Notes under the pieces: generated by a model
What the model was told of the DNA's origin: nothing
Seen by the model: only the letters and a program-made list of their open reading frames with translations
Databases searched by the model: none
Part shown: positions 46,675 to 55,639 of the stretch, one piece after another
How the letters are laid out: each line of letters begins with the position of its first letter
Numbering within the stretch: position 1 is the first letter of the stretch
Program-made: the position numbers and the translations under genes
Source of the DNA: Limnobacter thiooxidans
GTDB lineage: Bacteria; Pseudomonadota; Gammaproteobacteria; Burkholderiales; Burkholderiaceae_B
Length of the DNA: 64,000 bases
Direction of reading: 5' to 3'
NCBI RefSeq assembly: GCF_036323495.1
Contig: NZ_AP028947.1
Span: 3,162,001 to 3,226,000 of the forward strand

Positions 46675-49157
46675 GCACCTCCTCGAACTGGATCAACCGG
46701 CTTGAACGCCTGCTCGACCTGCGTGAAATGCCCCAGCTGAGCACCAGGCTTCGATTGCTGCGGCTGTTTCAGGCACTCTGGTTGCGCCCCAACAGCTTGA
46801 ACAGCACGCTGGCCAGTTCGAAAGCACGGGGCAGCCACGGAGTTTTCTATGTGTCGTTCCGCATTCTGCTCGTGGCTGTTCAGGATTTGTTAAGCCCAGT
46901 GGCCGTGTTGTTCAGGTTCACTGTACAGCGCCCTTTCAAGCTGCTTCAATTCGCCTTGGGGCGTGCCACCGATCGCGTGGTGAAATCGGTCAGGCTGGAA
47001 CACCGGATAGAACAAGCCAGTGGCCTGCTTACCCAAGCCAGGCCAGTTCGTTGGGCCCTGGGTTTGAGCGCACTGACGTTGTTTCTGTTCACGGCGCAGG
47101 CCTCGCTTCCACTGGCCGGGCAGTGGGTTTTCATTCTGGTGTGTTATCTCTTTGCCATGCTGTTCAAGCGCATGCCTGAACGATTTGCAAACCTGTGCCT
47201 GATGGCCCTGACCATGCTGCTGTTGGCGCGCTACGTGTTCTGGCGATTTACAAGCTCGCTGGACCTGGAAAGTGGCATGGAAATGTTTTTGGGTTACACA
47301 CTAGTGGCGGCAGAAGCCTACACCTGGGTCATCCTGATTTTCGGTTTCATTCAAACCGCCTGGCCCCTGAAACGCAAGCCCATGCCACTGGAATTGAACC
47401 TGAACGACTGGCCCACAGTGGATGTGTTCATTCCCAGCTACAACGAACCATTGTCGGTGGTGCGGCCTACCGTGTACGCCGCCAAGGGGCTTGACTGGCC
47501 ACTGGAAAAAATCACGGTGTACATTCTGGACGATGGTCACCGCCCCGCCTTTGAAGAATTTGCCCGCCAGGCCGGCGTGGAATACATTTCGCGGCCCGAC
47601 AATTCACACGCCAAGGCCGGCAACATCAACTACGCCTTGAAGCACACCCACGGGCAGTACATTGCCATTTTTGACTGCGACCACATTCCCACCCGCTCTT
47701 TTTTACAAACCAGCATGGGCTGGTTCAGCCGCGACCCCAAGTGCGTGCTGGTGCAAACGCCCCACCACTTTTTCTCGGCCGACCCTTTCGAGCGCAACTT
47801 CAATTCCTTCCGGCAAATGCCCAACGAAGGCTCGCTGTTTTATGGCTTGATTCAAGACGGCAACGACTACTGGAACGCCTCCTTTTTCTGCGGCAGCTGC
47901 GCAGTCATTGAGCGCAAAGCCTTGCTGGAAGTGGGTGGCATTGCCGTAGAAACCGTGACCGAAGACGCACACACGGCGTTGAAACTTCACGCACTGGGTT
48001 ACAACAGCGTGTACCTGAACAACATTCAGGCTGCCGGCCTGGCAACTGAAACCTTGTCGGGGCACATTGGCCAGCGAATTCGCTGGGCACGCGGCATGGC
48101 GCAGATCTTCCGAACCGACAATCCGATGTTCAAGAAAGGATTGAACCTGTTCCAGCGTATTTGCTATTCCAACGCGATGCTGCATTTTTTCTACGGTATT
48201 CCCCGCATGATTTTTCTGATCATGCCCATGGCCTACCTGTTCTTTGAACAACACCTGATCAATGCCGCGGCGGTGACCATTCTCAGTTACGCCCTGCCGC
48301 AACTGATGATTTCCAGTTACACCAACTCGGTCATACAGGGCAAATACCGGCGGTCTTTCTGGTCCGAGGTCTATGAAACCGTGCTGTCCTGGTACATCAT
48401 CCTGCCAACCACGCTGGCCTTCATCAACCCCAAGCTGGGCAAGTTCAACGTGACGTCCAAAGGCGGCTTGATCGAGAAAAGCTATTTCGATGCCAACATT
48501 GCAAAACCCTATCTGATCCTGTTGTTGATCAACCTGATCGGCTTCGTGGTGGGGCTGTTCCGGCTGTTTGTCTTCAACACCCATGAAACTGGCACTGTTG
48601 TCATGAACCTGTTGTGGTGTGGCTTTAACCTGGCCATTCTGGGTGCTGCAGTGGGTGTGGCCACCGAGTCCATTCAAAAGCATGTTCACCACCGCGTGCG
48701 CATGGTGATGCCGGCATTCCTCAAACTGCCCGGTGGCTACACAGTCAGTTGTTACACCGAAGAATACTCGGCGGCTGGGCTTACCCTGGCCGTTGAAGAC
48801 ACGTCAGGCATCAATGAATTCAGCCAGGTGCAGGTCGGCTTGCACCGTGGCGATCGGGAATTCCTGTTTCCTGCGAAAATTCATTTCACTGAAAACAACA
48901 GGGTGGAGGCCCTGTTCACCAACCTGACCCCGGAACAGGAAACCCAGTTGATCCAGTGCACCTTCGGCCGTGCCGATGCCTGGCTGAACTGGCAGGAAGA
49001 CCAGACTCGGGATCGGGCGCTGGGTGGCCTCAAGGATGTATTCCTGAAAGGCATGATCGGCTATGTCCGGTTGTTCGCCTGGATCAAGGACGGCACCGTA
49101 CAGTTGGGCAACCGCCTGATGGGCAACAAGGCCCAGAACGAGAAGTGGGAGAACTAG
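46671..49157 (+). CDS. bcsA: Cellulose synthase catalytic subunit BcsA
   Basis: BcsA makes cellulose from UDP-glucose and moves it across the inner membrane. The 828-residue product has the GT2 motifs D287-D-G, D335-C-D337, T430-E-D432 and Q468-RIRW472, with several membrane segments on each side. The C-terminal PilZ-like region starts near residue 665. The c-di-GMP motif RxxxR reads H671-V-H-H-R675, and DxSxxG reads E698-Y-S-A-A-G703. These changes could weaken or alter c-di-GMP activation. It is coupled to bcsQ by ATGA. Confidence 0.95.
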   Translation: MSTSSNWINRLERLLDLREMPQLSTRLRLLRLFQALWLRPNSLNSTLASSKARGSHGVFYVSFRILLVAVQDLLSPVAVLFRFTVQRPFKLLQFALGRATDRVVKSVRLEHRIEQASGLLTQARPVRWALGLSALTLFLFTAQASLPLAGQWVFILVCYLFAMLFKRMPERFANLCLMALTMLLLARYVFWRFTSSLDLESGMEMFLGYTLVAAEAYTWVILIFGFIQTAWPLKRKPMPLELNLNDWPTVDVFIPSYNEPLSVVRPTVYAAKGLDWPLEKITVYILDDGHRPAFEEFARQAGVEYISRPDNSHAKAGNINYALKHTHGQYIAIFDCDHIPTRSFLQTSMGWFSRDPKCVLVQTPHHFFSADPFERNFNSFRQMPNEGSLFYGLIQDGNDYWNASFFCGSCAVIERKALLEVGGIAVETVTEDAHTALKLHALGYNSVYLNNIQAAGLATETLSGHIGQRIRWARGMAQIFRTDNPMFKKGLNLFQRICYSNAMLHFFYGIPRMIFLIMPMAYLFFEQHLINAAAVTILSYALPQLMISSYTNSVIQGKYRRSFWSEVYETVLSWYIILPTTLAFINPKLGKFNVTSKGGLIEKSYFDANIAKPYLILLLINLIGFVVGLFRLFVFNTHETGTVVMNLLWCGFNLAILGAAVGVATESIQKHVHHRVRMVMPAFLKLPGGYTVSCYTEEYSAAGLTLAVEDTSGINEFSQVQVGLHRGDREFLFPAKIHFTENNRVEALFTNLTPEQETQLIQCTFGRADAWLNWQEDQTRDRALGGLKDVFLKGMIGYVRLFAWIKDGTVQLGNRLMGNKAQNEKWEN

Positions 49158-49161
49158 GGCC

Positions 49162-50871
49162 ATGCTGTTGTGGAACCTGTATTTCCTGATCAAGTTTGGC
49201 TTGCACTTTGCCGGACAACTAACGCTTAGTCCCCTTTGGAACCTGGCCTTGTTTGCCTTGCTACTGGCGACCAACCCGGCAGCCTTTCAAAACAGGCGAT
49301 TGATGGCCCTGTTGCGCTATGTCTTGTTTGTCGGGCCTGCCACAGCCCTGTTGTTGCATGAACTGGGGCTGGTGGTGTCACTGGCCCTGGTGGATCAGAT
49401 CAGAGCCTTGTTCGGGTTTTCAGTGGATTACCTGCTTGAATTGACCAAGCGCACCATTCAACCCTGGATGCTGTGGGGTGCGCTGGCTGCCTTCATGCTG
49501 ATTCGGGTACTGGACCGGTATTTCCGCATCAGCACCTGGGTGGGTGTTGGTCTTCTGGCCGTGCTGGCCATGCAAACAGCAGAGCTTGCAAATCAAGACA
49601 AACCGGACGCAGTTGCGCAAGCCAAAGAGCCCTTGGCGCAAGCGCGTGAAAACCTGTCCCCGGCTGAATTGCTGGCCCTTGGACAGGTAGACTTTCAGAA
49701 GTTGCGCGTGGCCCGTGACCAGGAAAGTTCCACCAAACTTAGAGACAACACCAATGAAGGTGTAGGTCCGGGTGCAGTGCTTCAGGGTTTTTTTGACAAA
49801 CAGCAAGCGCTGGTCACTGCCGCGTTTGCGCCCCCTTTGGCGCCCGACTTCGATGTCATCGTGCTACAAATCTGCTCCTTGTCCTGGGCTGACATGCAAT
49901 ATGCCAAGCAGAGTCAGCACCCGGCACTGAGACAGGCCGATTTCATTTTTGAAAACTTCAATTCAGCCACCAGTTACTCCGGGCCTGCAGCCATCCGACT
50001 GCTGCGTGGCCAGTGCGGCCAGGCGCGTCACGATGACCTGTACAAAAGCCCAAGCGACAGTTGCATGCTGTTTGAACAGCTTCGAAATGCAGGGTTTGAC
50101 GTGGAAATGGGTTTGAACCACGATGGCAAGTTCCAGGACTTCAGCAAGCTGGTGCGCAGCAACCTTGGCGGTAACGCGCTGCAAAGCATCGCGCACAATG
50201 AAGTACCTGCAGGTGTTTTGGCGTTCGACGGCTCACAGGTTGGTCGCGACGGAGATTATCTGCGGGCTTGGTGGAACAAGCGAACGCAAAAAGAAAGCGC
50301 CGCTGTGGCCTACTATTACAACAGTATCACCCTGCATGATGGTAATCGATTGCCCAACAGCAAGCTGAACAGCTTGAACAGCTACCCCTTGCGGCTTGAG
50401 CGCCTGTTCAATGACCTGCAATCTGTATTGGGAGAAATCCGCCGCAGCGATCGAAAGGCGCTGGTGGTGGTGGTTCCGGAACATGGTGCCGGGTTGAGCG
50501 GGGAATACGGACAACTGGTGGGGCTGCGCGAATTGCCCACACCGGCCATTACCAAAGTACCGGTATTTGGGTACTGGGTTGCACCTGGCTACAAACCCGC
50601 TTCAACAGGACCCATCAACATCAAGCAATCGGTCAGTTATACCGCCTTGAGCGAACTGTTCAGCCGATGGCTGGCTCAAAACGCGGAACAGCAGCGTCAG
50701 CCCAGTTGGCCAGTGTTGCTGAGTGACCTGCCATCCACCCGCTTTGTATCCCAACAGGGCAATATCACTGTCATGGAAAGCCAGGGGGCCTACTGGATCA
50801 AGGCGCCCGGTGCAGCCTGGAAAATGCTGGGTCCTGTGCAAGTTGCGTCTGGATCGGAAGCCGCAAGGTAA
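49162..50871 (+). CDS. bcsG: BcsG, cellulose phosphoethanolamine transferase
   Basis: BcsG transfers phosphoethanolamine from phospholipid to cellulose in the periplasm. The 569-residue protein has about four N-terminal membrane segments and a periplasmic alkaline-phosphatase-like domain. Family motifs are kept: Cys in VLQICSLSWADM, the nucleophile segment FNSATSYSGPAAIRLLRG, and the zinc Glu-His pair in VVPEHGAGLSGEYGQ. It follows bcsA after 4 bases. This suggests that the product is modified cellulose rather than plain cellulose. Confidence 0.94.
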   Translation: MLLWNLYFLIKFGLHFAGQLTLSPLWNLALFALLLATNPAAFQNRRLMALLRYVLFVGPATALLLHELGLVVSLALVDQIRALFGFSVDYLLELTKRTIQPWMLWGALAAFMLIRVLDRYFRISTWVGVGLLAVLAMQTAELANQDKPDAVAQAKEPLAQARENLSPAELLALGQVDFQKLRVARDQESSTKLRDNTNEGVGPGAVLQGFFDKQQALVTAAFAPPLAPDFDVIVLQICSLSWADMQYAKQSQHPALRQADFIFENFNSATSYSGPAAIRLLRGQCGQARHDDLYKSPSDSCMLFEQLRNAGFDVEMGLNHDGKFQDFSKLVRSNLGGNALQSIAHNEVPAGVLAFDGSQVGRDGDYLRAWWNKRTQKESAAVAYYYNSITLHDGNRLPNSKLNSLNSYPLRLERLFNDLQSVLGEIRRSDRKALVVVVPEHGAGLSGEYGQLVGLRELPTPAITKVPVFGYWVAPGYKPASTGPINIKQSVSYTALSELFSRWLAQNAEQQRQPSWPVLLSDLPSTRFVSQQGNITVMESQGAYWIKAPGAAWKMLGPVQVASGSEAAR

Positions 50872-50875
50872 AAAA

Positions 50876-51085
50876 ATGGCCAATTTCAATCCACACAACC
50901 CGCCCGCCCTTTTCATGCCACCCGCTGACATGGCCCATGACATTTACGCCTTGAGCGCTCAACTGGAAGGTTTCGATCACAACATGTACCAGGATATCCA
51001 GCAAGACCAGGCTGTGTACGATTCATTCCAGCGCTGGCCTTTCCTTTTTGGTATTGCCATGGCCTCGCGGTTTGGCGACGATTAA
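50876..51085 (+). CDS. bcsR: BcsR-like small cellulose protein
   Basis: The 69-residue product begins MANFNPHNPPALFMPP and ends with a segment resembling the BcsR/BcsP C-terminus (VYDSFQRWPFLFGIA; compare RWPLL in E. coli BcsR). E. coli BcsR is a short partner that stabilises BcsQ. The ATG lies 4 bases after the bcsG stop with AAGG upstream. It is the last gene of the operon, while in E. coli bcsR is first. Assignment is moderate because the sequence is short. Confidence 0.7.
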   Translation: MANFNPHNPPALFMPPADMAHDIYALSAQLEGFDHNMYQDIQQDQAVYDSFQRWPFLFGIAMASRFGDD

Positions 51086-51092
51086 GCGAACA

Positions 51093-51123
51093 GTTCAGCC
51101 CCAATCAGGCTGAACGTTTTTTC
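51093..51123 (+). terminator. Rho-independent terminator of the cellulose operon
   Basis: GTTCAGCC (51093-51100) and GGCTGAAC (51108-51115) form an 8-bp stem with a 7-base loop, followed by G and seven T. It starts 7 bases after the bcsR stop and overlaps the end of the convergent WS/DGAT gene. Confidence 0.9.
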
Positions 51124-52514
51124 AAATTCTGCTTTTGCAGTTTGGCTGCCGCTGCTTCAAGCTCGACCAACCCATCTTCAAGAAACTGCAGCAAGCGCTG
51201 CATGGAAGGCATGGTTCGCCGGCAAGCCACCAGGCCGAATTCCAGTTTGCCGGCATAGCTGTTCAAAGTGATGTTCAAAGCCTGCCCATCCAGCAACAGT
51301 GAAACCGGGTACACCCCATCCACTTCGGCACCGTTGAAATACAAGGTGTGCTTCGGCCCAGGCACATTCGAAATCACAATATTAAAGGCCTGCAATTTCG
51401 GCGCCAAACCTGTGAGCATGTTGAACCCGCTAATGCCCATCATGGTGGCCACGTAATTCATGATTTCGGTCTGGTTCATGCTGGCAAAACGTTCCTTGGA
51501 ATGGTTCACTGAACGGGCAATGGTTTCAATCCGTTCCACCGGATCTTCCGTGTCGGTTGCCAGGTTGGCCAACAGCAGGGCCACGTGGTTGCCTGTGGCG
51601 GTGTCGTCCTTTCGCAGTGACACCGGCACCATGGCCACCAGTGGGCGAGCCGGCAAAGCATTCAATTCACCCAGGTAAGACCGCAAGGCCGAACCACACA
51701 TGGCCAGCACCACGTCGTTCAATGTCATGTTCAAACCCTGGGCACAAGCCTTGATTCTATCCATGGACCACGATTGCGCAGCAACCCGGCGCGATGCTGT
51801 GATGCGGCGGTTCAACACGCTGCGCGGTGCTTGAATCACCGATACAAAATCAGGATCGGCCACACTGGTTTGCCACAGAGAACGCCCCACTTCCTTCACT
51901 ACTTTGGGCAAGCTGAACAACTGGGTTTTGGCAGTGTCGGCAACCTGGCTGAGCAAAGTGACCAAACCTTCGGAAGCCTCAGAACGCTGGGCGCTGCCAC
52001 GCAAATTCGGGTTGGCCCAAAGCGGAGGAATATTCATGACATCCGGGCTGCTGGCCATCGACCGTTGCAGCATTTTCATGCAAGCCACCCCGTCCACCAG
52101 TGCGTGGTGAACCTTGGTATACAGCGCCACCCGGCCGTCCTCCAGGCCATCAATGACATAGGCTTCCCACAAAGGTTTGCCTCGGTCAAGTGGCGCGGCA
52201 TGCAGCTTGGAGGTCAATTCCAGCAACTCACGAATACGGCCTGGTTTGGGCAAAGACAAATGAATGAAGTGCGCTTCCAGATCGAATTCATCGTCCTCAA
52301 CCCAGAACCACATGCCCAAGCGCGATTTCAAACGCAAATTGAAAGGGGCCACAGGTTCGGTAAAGGTGCGCATGTCAGCGACCACTTTTTGCACATAATC
52401 ACTGGCGGTTTGACCAACGCCGGGCTTGAGCAACACAAGTCCGCCCACGTGCATGGGTTGGTTGCGGCGTTCCAGCCACAAGAACAGTTGGTCGTTGGGG
52501 GTCAAGGCCTTCAT
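51105..52514 (-). CDS. Wax ester synthase / diacylglycerol acyltransferase (WS/DGAT)
   Basis: WS/DGAT enzymes esterify fatty alcohols or diacylglycerol with acyl-CoA, making storage lipids. The 469-residue product starts MKALTPNDQLFLWLERRNQPMHVGG, typical for the family, and has the catalytic HHxxxDG in VHHALVDGVACMKML and the conserved VSNVPGP segment near residue 370. It is probably loosely membrane-bound. Its 3' end hosts the cellulose operon terminator. A crotonase gene lies 86 bases upstream on the same strand. Confidence 0.93.
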   Translation of the reverse strand: MKALTPNDQLFLWLERRNQPMHVGGLVLLKPGVGQTASDYVQKVVADMRTFTEPVAPFNLRLKSRLGMWFWVEDDEFDLEAHFIHLSLPKPGRIRELLELTSKLHAAPLDRGKPLWEAYVIDGLEDGRVALYTKVHHALVDGVACMKMLQRSMASSPDVMNIPPLWANPNLRGSAQRSEASEGLVTLLSQVADTAKTQLFSLPKVVKEVGRSLWQTSVADPDFVSVIQAPRSVLNRRITASRRVAAQSWSMDRIKACAQGLNMTLNDVVLAMCGSALRSYLGELNALPARPLVAMVPVSLRKDDTATGNHVALLLANLATDTEDPVERIETIARSVNHSKERFASMNQTEIMNYVATMMGISGFNMLTGLAPKLQAFNIVISNVPGPKHTLYFNGAEVDGVYPVSLLLDGQALNITLNSYAGKLEFGLVACRRTMPSMQRLLQFLEDGLVELEAAAAKLQKQNLKKRSA

Positions 52515-52600
52515 GGGAAATGTCTCCGGATTAATTTTTATTTTTGGAATTGTTTTTACTTCAGAAAGTGTGCCGCTGGATGCAGCACACCTTGGGAATT

Positions 52601-53404
52601 TCAGCGGATCTGGCGCTTCGCAAAAGGCATTGCAGGTTGCTTGCTGTTCTTCGCCACGGAAATGCGCTGGTTCTTGAAGCCTAACAAGCGGCGCTGCCAG
52701 CGGCGTTCCTGGGTCAGGTGGGCAGCCTCGTCAATGCCAAAAATACGCTGCAACATGAATTTGCTCGCCGCGACAGAATCAGGTGAGCGGGTCAGTATTT
52801 CCTGCACCAGCGCCTGCACTTTTTCATCCGGGTTTTCCACGGCATGTGTTACCAGCCCCAAGTCTTTGGCCTGTAGGCCGCTGAGTACGCGGCCTGTCAT
52901 GGTCAGCTCCTTGGCCACATCCACTGGCAGCAGTTCCCGCAGCAGGGCGCCGCCGCCCATGTCAGGCACCAAGCCCCATTTGGCTTCCAGAATCGACAGT
53001 TGGGAATCGGTGCTGCAAACGCGAATATCGGCTCCCAGGGCCAGTTGAATACCGGCCCCAAAACAGTTGCCATGAATCTGCGCAATCACCGGTACACCCA
53101 GGTCGCGCCAACCCATGCTCCAGGACTGAAAAATATTGCGCATGGGCAGCCACAGGTTGGCATACATCACCACCGCAGTTTTGGGGTTGCTCATGACCGA
53201 CTTCACGTCCAGCCCGGCGCAAAATGAAGGGCCCTCTCCTTTCAAAATCACAGCCCGCAATGTTTTGTGTTTGGGCAGTTTCAATTGAACGGTTCGAACG
53301 GCCTTCAACATCGGCCAATCCACTCCATTGTGTTTTTCGGGGCGATTAAGGGCCACTGTGGCCACGGTGTTGTCATTGTTGAACTGCAGGGTAACTCTGT
53401 CCAT
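52601..53404 (-). CDS. Enoyl-CoA hydratase/isomerase (crotonase) family protein
   Basis: The 267-residue product has the crotonase oxyanion-hole segments GEGPSFCAGLDVKSV and QIHGNCFGAGIQLALGADIRV, and acidic residues at the active-site region (ILEAKWGLVPDMGGG). It probably acts on acyl-CoA in beta-oxidation or a related pathway, and the exact substrate is unknown. Together with WS/DGAT, thioesterase and hydroxylase nearby, it supports a lipid metabolism cluster. Confidence 0.9.
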   Translation of the reverse strand: MDRVTLQFNNDNTVATVALNRPEKHNGVDWPMLKAVRTVQLKLPKHKTLRAVILKGEGPSFCAGLDVKSVMSNPKTAVVMYANLWLPMRNIFQSWSMGWRDLGVPVIAQIHGNCFGAGIQLALGADIRVCSTDSQLSILEAKWGLVPDMGGGALLRELLPVDVAKELTMTGRVLSGLQAKDLGLVTHAVENPDEKVQALVQEILTRSPDSVAASKFMLQRIFGIDEAAHLTQERRWQRRLLGFKNQRISVAKNSKQPAMPFAKRQIR

Positions 53405-53478
53405 GGTACGCTCGGCTGTTTTTCTGTTGTCGTAAAGGCTTTTCAGCCATCTTAACCTTGAAAATTCTCAAACCCAAT

Positions 53479-54075
53479 ATGATCTTTAAAGTGTTGGCTC
53501 TGGTTTTGGCCTTGCTGGGCTATTACATCAGCCCCTATGGACCAGACACCGGCCCAAACGCCGGGCAGAACCCTGAACGCAAATCATCTCAAGCCCTGTC
53601 TGGCAGTTTTTACCTGGCACAAGTCACCAGGGTGGCCGATGGGGACACCATCACCGTGCGCAACCGCGATGGCGCCATTCATAAAATCCGGATGCACGCC
53701 ATCGATTCACCTGAACTCAAACAAGCCGGTGGCGAACAGGCCCGCAACTGGCTGATCGAACAAGTGATGAACCGGGACGTTAAAATTGTGGTGAACAACA
53801 CCGACCGCTACCAGCGACAGGTGGCCAAAGTGGTGTTGCCTGTAGCCGGTTGTGAGCAGCGTCTGTGCGACGGCGAAGTGGATGTGAACTTGCAAGCTAT
53901 TGCAGCAGGCCATGCGTGGTGGTACCGGGAATACTCGCGCAGCCAAAGCAGCCAAGACCGCGTGCTTTATGAAGCGGCTGAAGAGAAGGCTCGCAACGCA
54001 CGCAAAGGCCTGTGGAGACAAACTGCGCCCCTTGCCCCATGGCAATGGCGAACCGAACAACGCAACCAACGCTGA
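53479..54075 (+). CDS. Thermonuclease (SNase-like) family protein
   Basis: The 198-residue product has an N-terminal hydrophobic segment (FKVLALVLALLGYYISP), so it is exported or anchored. The staphylococcal nuclease-like domain follows: VADGDTITVRN, the Arg/Glu catalytic region KIRMHAIDSPELKQ and GGEQARNWL, and the C-terminal VNLQAIAAGHAWWYREYS. I chose ATG at 53479. A TTG at 53458 is also possible, and neither has a clear ribosome site. It ends exactly where the thioesterase gene begins. Confidence 0.85.
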   Translation: MIFKVLALVLALLGYYISPYGPDTGPNAGQNPERKSSQALSGSFYLAQVTRVADGDTITVRNRDGAIHKIRMHAIDSPELKQAGGEQARNWLIEQVMNRDVKIVVNNTDRYQRQVAKVVLPVAGCEQRLCDGEVDVNLQAIAAGHAWWYREYSRSQSSQDRVLYEAAEEKARNARKGLWRQTAPLAPWQWRTEQRNQR

Positions 54076-54480
54076 ATGAAACCCACCATGAAAGAAATTT
54101 ACACCAGCACCATTCCCCTTCGTTGGGGCGACATGGACCAGATAGGCCATGTCAACAACACGGTTTACTTCCGCTGTTTCGAGCAGGCCCGGGTGGAATG
54201 GATCGACCTGTTTCCAGCCAAGCAGGACAACAACCCTGCCTACGTGGTGATTGTCCACACCGAATGCAGCTTTCTGAAAGAACTGAAGGCACCTGGCAGC
54301 GTGGAGATCAAGGTGTTCGCCGGCGAGATGGGGCGCAGCAGCCTGGTACAACACTATGAAATGCGCCGCACCGACGCACCCGACGTGCTGGTGGCAACAG
54401 GCAGCGCAAAAATGGTGTGGGTAGACCCCGCCACAGGCCGATCCACACCCATTCCAGACCGCTTTAAAGCAGGCCTTTGA
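54076..54480 (+). CDS. Acyl-CoA thioesterase (hotdog fold, 4-hydroxybenzoyl-CoA/YbgC-type)
   Basis: The 134-residue product has the hotdog signature with the catalytic Asp in RWGDMDQIGHVNNTVYFRCFEQARVEW-type context. It is a family of short acyl-CoA thioesterases acting in the cytosol. The ATG at 54076 abuts the SNase stop. A second ATG four codons later is possible. The substrate chain length cannot be read from the sequence. Confidence 0.88.
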   Translation: MKPTMKEIYTSTIPLRWGDMDQIGHVNNTVYFRCFEQARVEWIDLFPAKQDNNPAYVVIVHTECSFLKELKAPGSVEIKVFAGEMGRSSLVQHYEMRRTDAPDVLVATGSAKMVWVDPATGRSTPIPDRFKAGL

Positions 54481-54551
54481 CTGGGGAAAACCCCAATGTG
54501 CTTCTAGAACAGGTTCTCAGTTTTTGCTATTGTGGCTCGGAAATTTTATTG

Positions 54552-54569
54552 TTACATTGGCCAATGTCA
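54552..54569. promoter_or_regulatory. Palindromic operator candidate
   Basis: ACATTGGCCAATGT (54554-54567) is a perfect 14-base palindrome, extended by partial symmetry to TTACATTGGCCAATGTCA. It lies 46 bases upstream of the metal-dependent hydrolase ATG. The size and symmetry are like TetR-family operators. The regulator is unknown, and no TetR gene is in the window. Confidence 0.5.
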
Positions 54570-54614
54570 CGGTTTAGCGTGGCAACAACAATAAAACAAG
54601 GAAGGAGTCAAACC

Positions 54615-55535
54615 ATGAAAAACATCATGCCGGTGCGCCGCGATGTCAAACTGAATCTGCCTGAAGAAAAAGTCTCCAACTGGCACGAACAGGGTCCACA
54701 CGTGACCCACTTCATGAACGCCCTGTCGCTGTTTTTCCCTGCAGGCGAGCGCATGTTCATGGATGCCGTGCGCAATTACCGCGACGACATTACCGACCCC
54801 GAATTGAAAAAAGCAGTGGTGGCCTTCATCGGCCAGGAAGCCATGCACAGTCGCGAGCACGTCGAGTACAACGAAATGCTCGATCGCGCAGGCCTGCCTG
54901 CCTCGCAAATGGACAAATTCCTGTGGCGCTTTCTGGCAATTATCCAGAAAGCCCTTGGCAAGCGCTTGACCCTGGCTGGCACCATTGCACTGGAACATTA
55001 CACCGCCCTGATGGCCGACCAACTGCTGCGCAATCCGGACGTACTCGGCGAAAAATCAGAACCCGCCTACAAGCAAATGTGGATGTGGCACGCCTACGAA
55101 GAAACCGAACACAAGGCTGTGGCCTACGACGTGTGGAACCATGTACTGCCCGATAACCTGCACAACCGGTTTAGCCGCCGCTTGGCCATGGTGCTGGCCA
55201 CTGCAATTTTCTGGCCACTGGTGATGACCTTCCACGTGCGCCTGGTGATGGCTGACAAAACAATCAAGGGCGGCCACCTGAAAGGATTCTGGACCGTCAC
55301 CAAGATGCTGTGGGGCAAGAAAATTGGTGTGCTGCGCAACCCGGTTGCAAATGGCGAATTCATGGATTATTTCAAAACCGACTTTCACCCCTGGATGCAT
55401 GACAACAGCAAGTTCCTGACTGAGATCGACAACTTCGTTGCGGGTGTGGAAGGTGCCGGGCGCAAACCCAACACCGAAATTGCGAACGCGATTCGTGCAC
55501 GTTTGAACAGTCAGTTGAAAGCCAGCGCAGCCTGA
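54615..55535 (+). CDS. Metal-dependent hydrolase family protein (PF10118-type)
   Basis: The 306-residue protein has a helical core with Glu/His repeats suited to a di-metal site: IGQEAMHSREHVEYN, ALEHYTALMAD and HAYEETEHKAVAYDVW. This matches the family annotated as predicted metal-dependent hydrolase, often found next to lipid genes. The reaction is not known. The ATG at 54615 is fixed by AAGGAGT upstream. A longer frame lacks any ribosome site. It ends 66 bases before a terminator. Confidence 0.87.
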   Translation: MKNIMPVRRDVKLNLPEEKVSNWHEQGPHVTHFMNALSLFFPAGERMFMDAVRNYRDDITDPELKKAVVAFIGQEAMHSREHVEYNEMLDRAGLPASQMDKFLWRFLAIIQKALGKRLTLAGTIALEHYTALMADQLLRNPDVLGEKSEPAYKQMWMWHAYEETEHKAVAYDVWNHVLPDNLHNRFSRRLAMVLATAIFWPLVMTFHVRLVMADKTIKGGHLKGFWTVTKMLWGKKIGVLRNPVANGEFMDYFKTDFHPWMHDNSKFLTEIDNFVAGVEGAGRKPNTEIANAIRARLNSQLKASAA

Positions 55536-55601
55536 AAGGCTGACAAGCCCCCCCTCTCAGATTTCGTGACAAAAAACCTGGGGTAAAGGGGATGGCACAA
55601 G

Positions 55602-55632
55602 CGGCAGGGTAAAACAGACCCTGCCGTTTTTA
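55602..55632. terminator. Rho-independent terminator between convergent genes
   Basis: CGGCAGGGT (55602-55610) pairs with ACCCTGCCG (55618-55626) around a 7-base loop, followed by five T (55627-55631). It ends the metal-dependent hydrolase transcript and may also serve the convergent AI-2E transporter gene, although A residues on its left side are few. Confidence 0.88.
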
Positions 55633-55639
55633 ATCCGAC

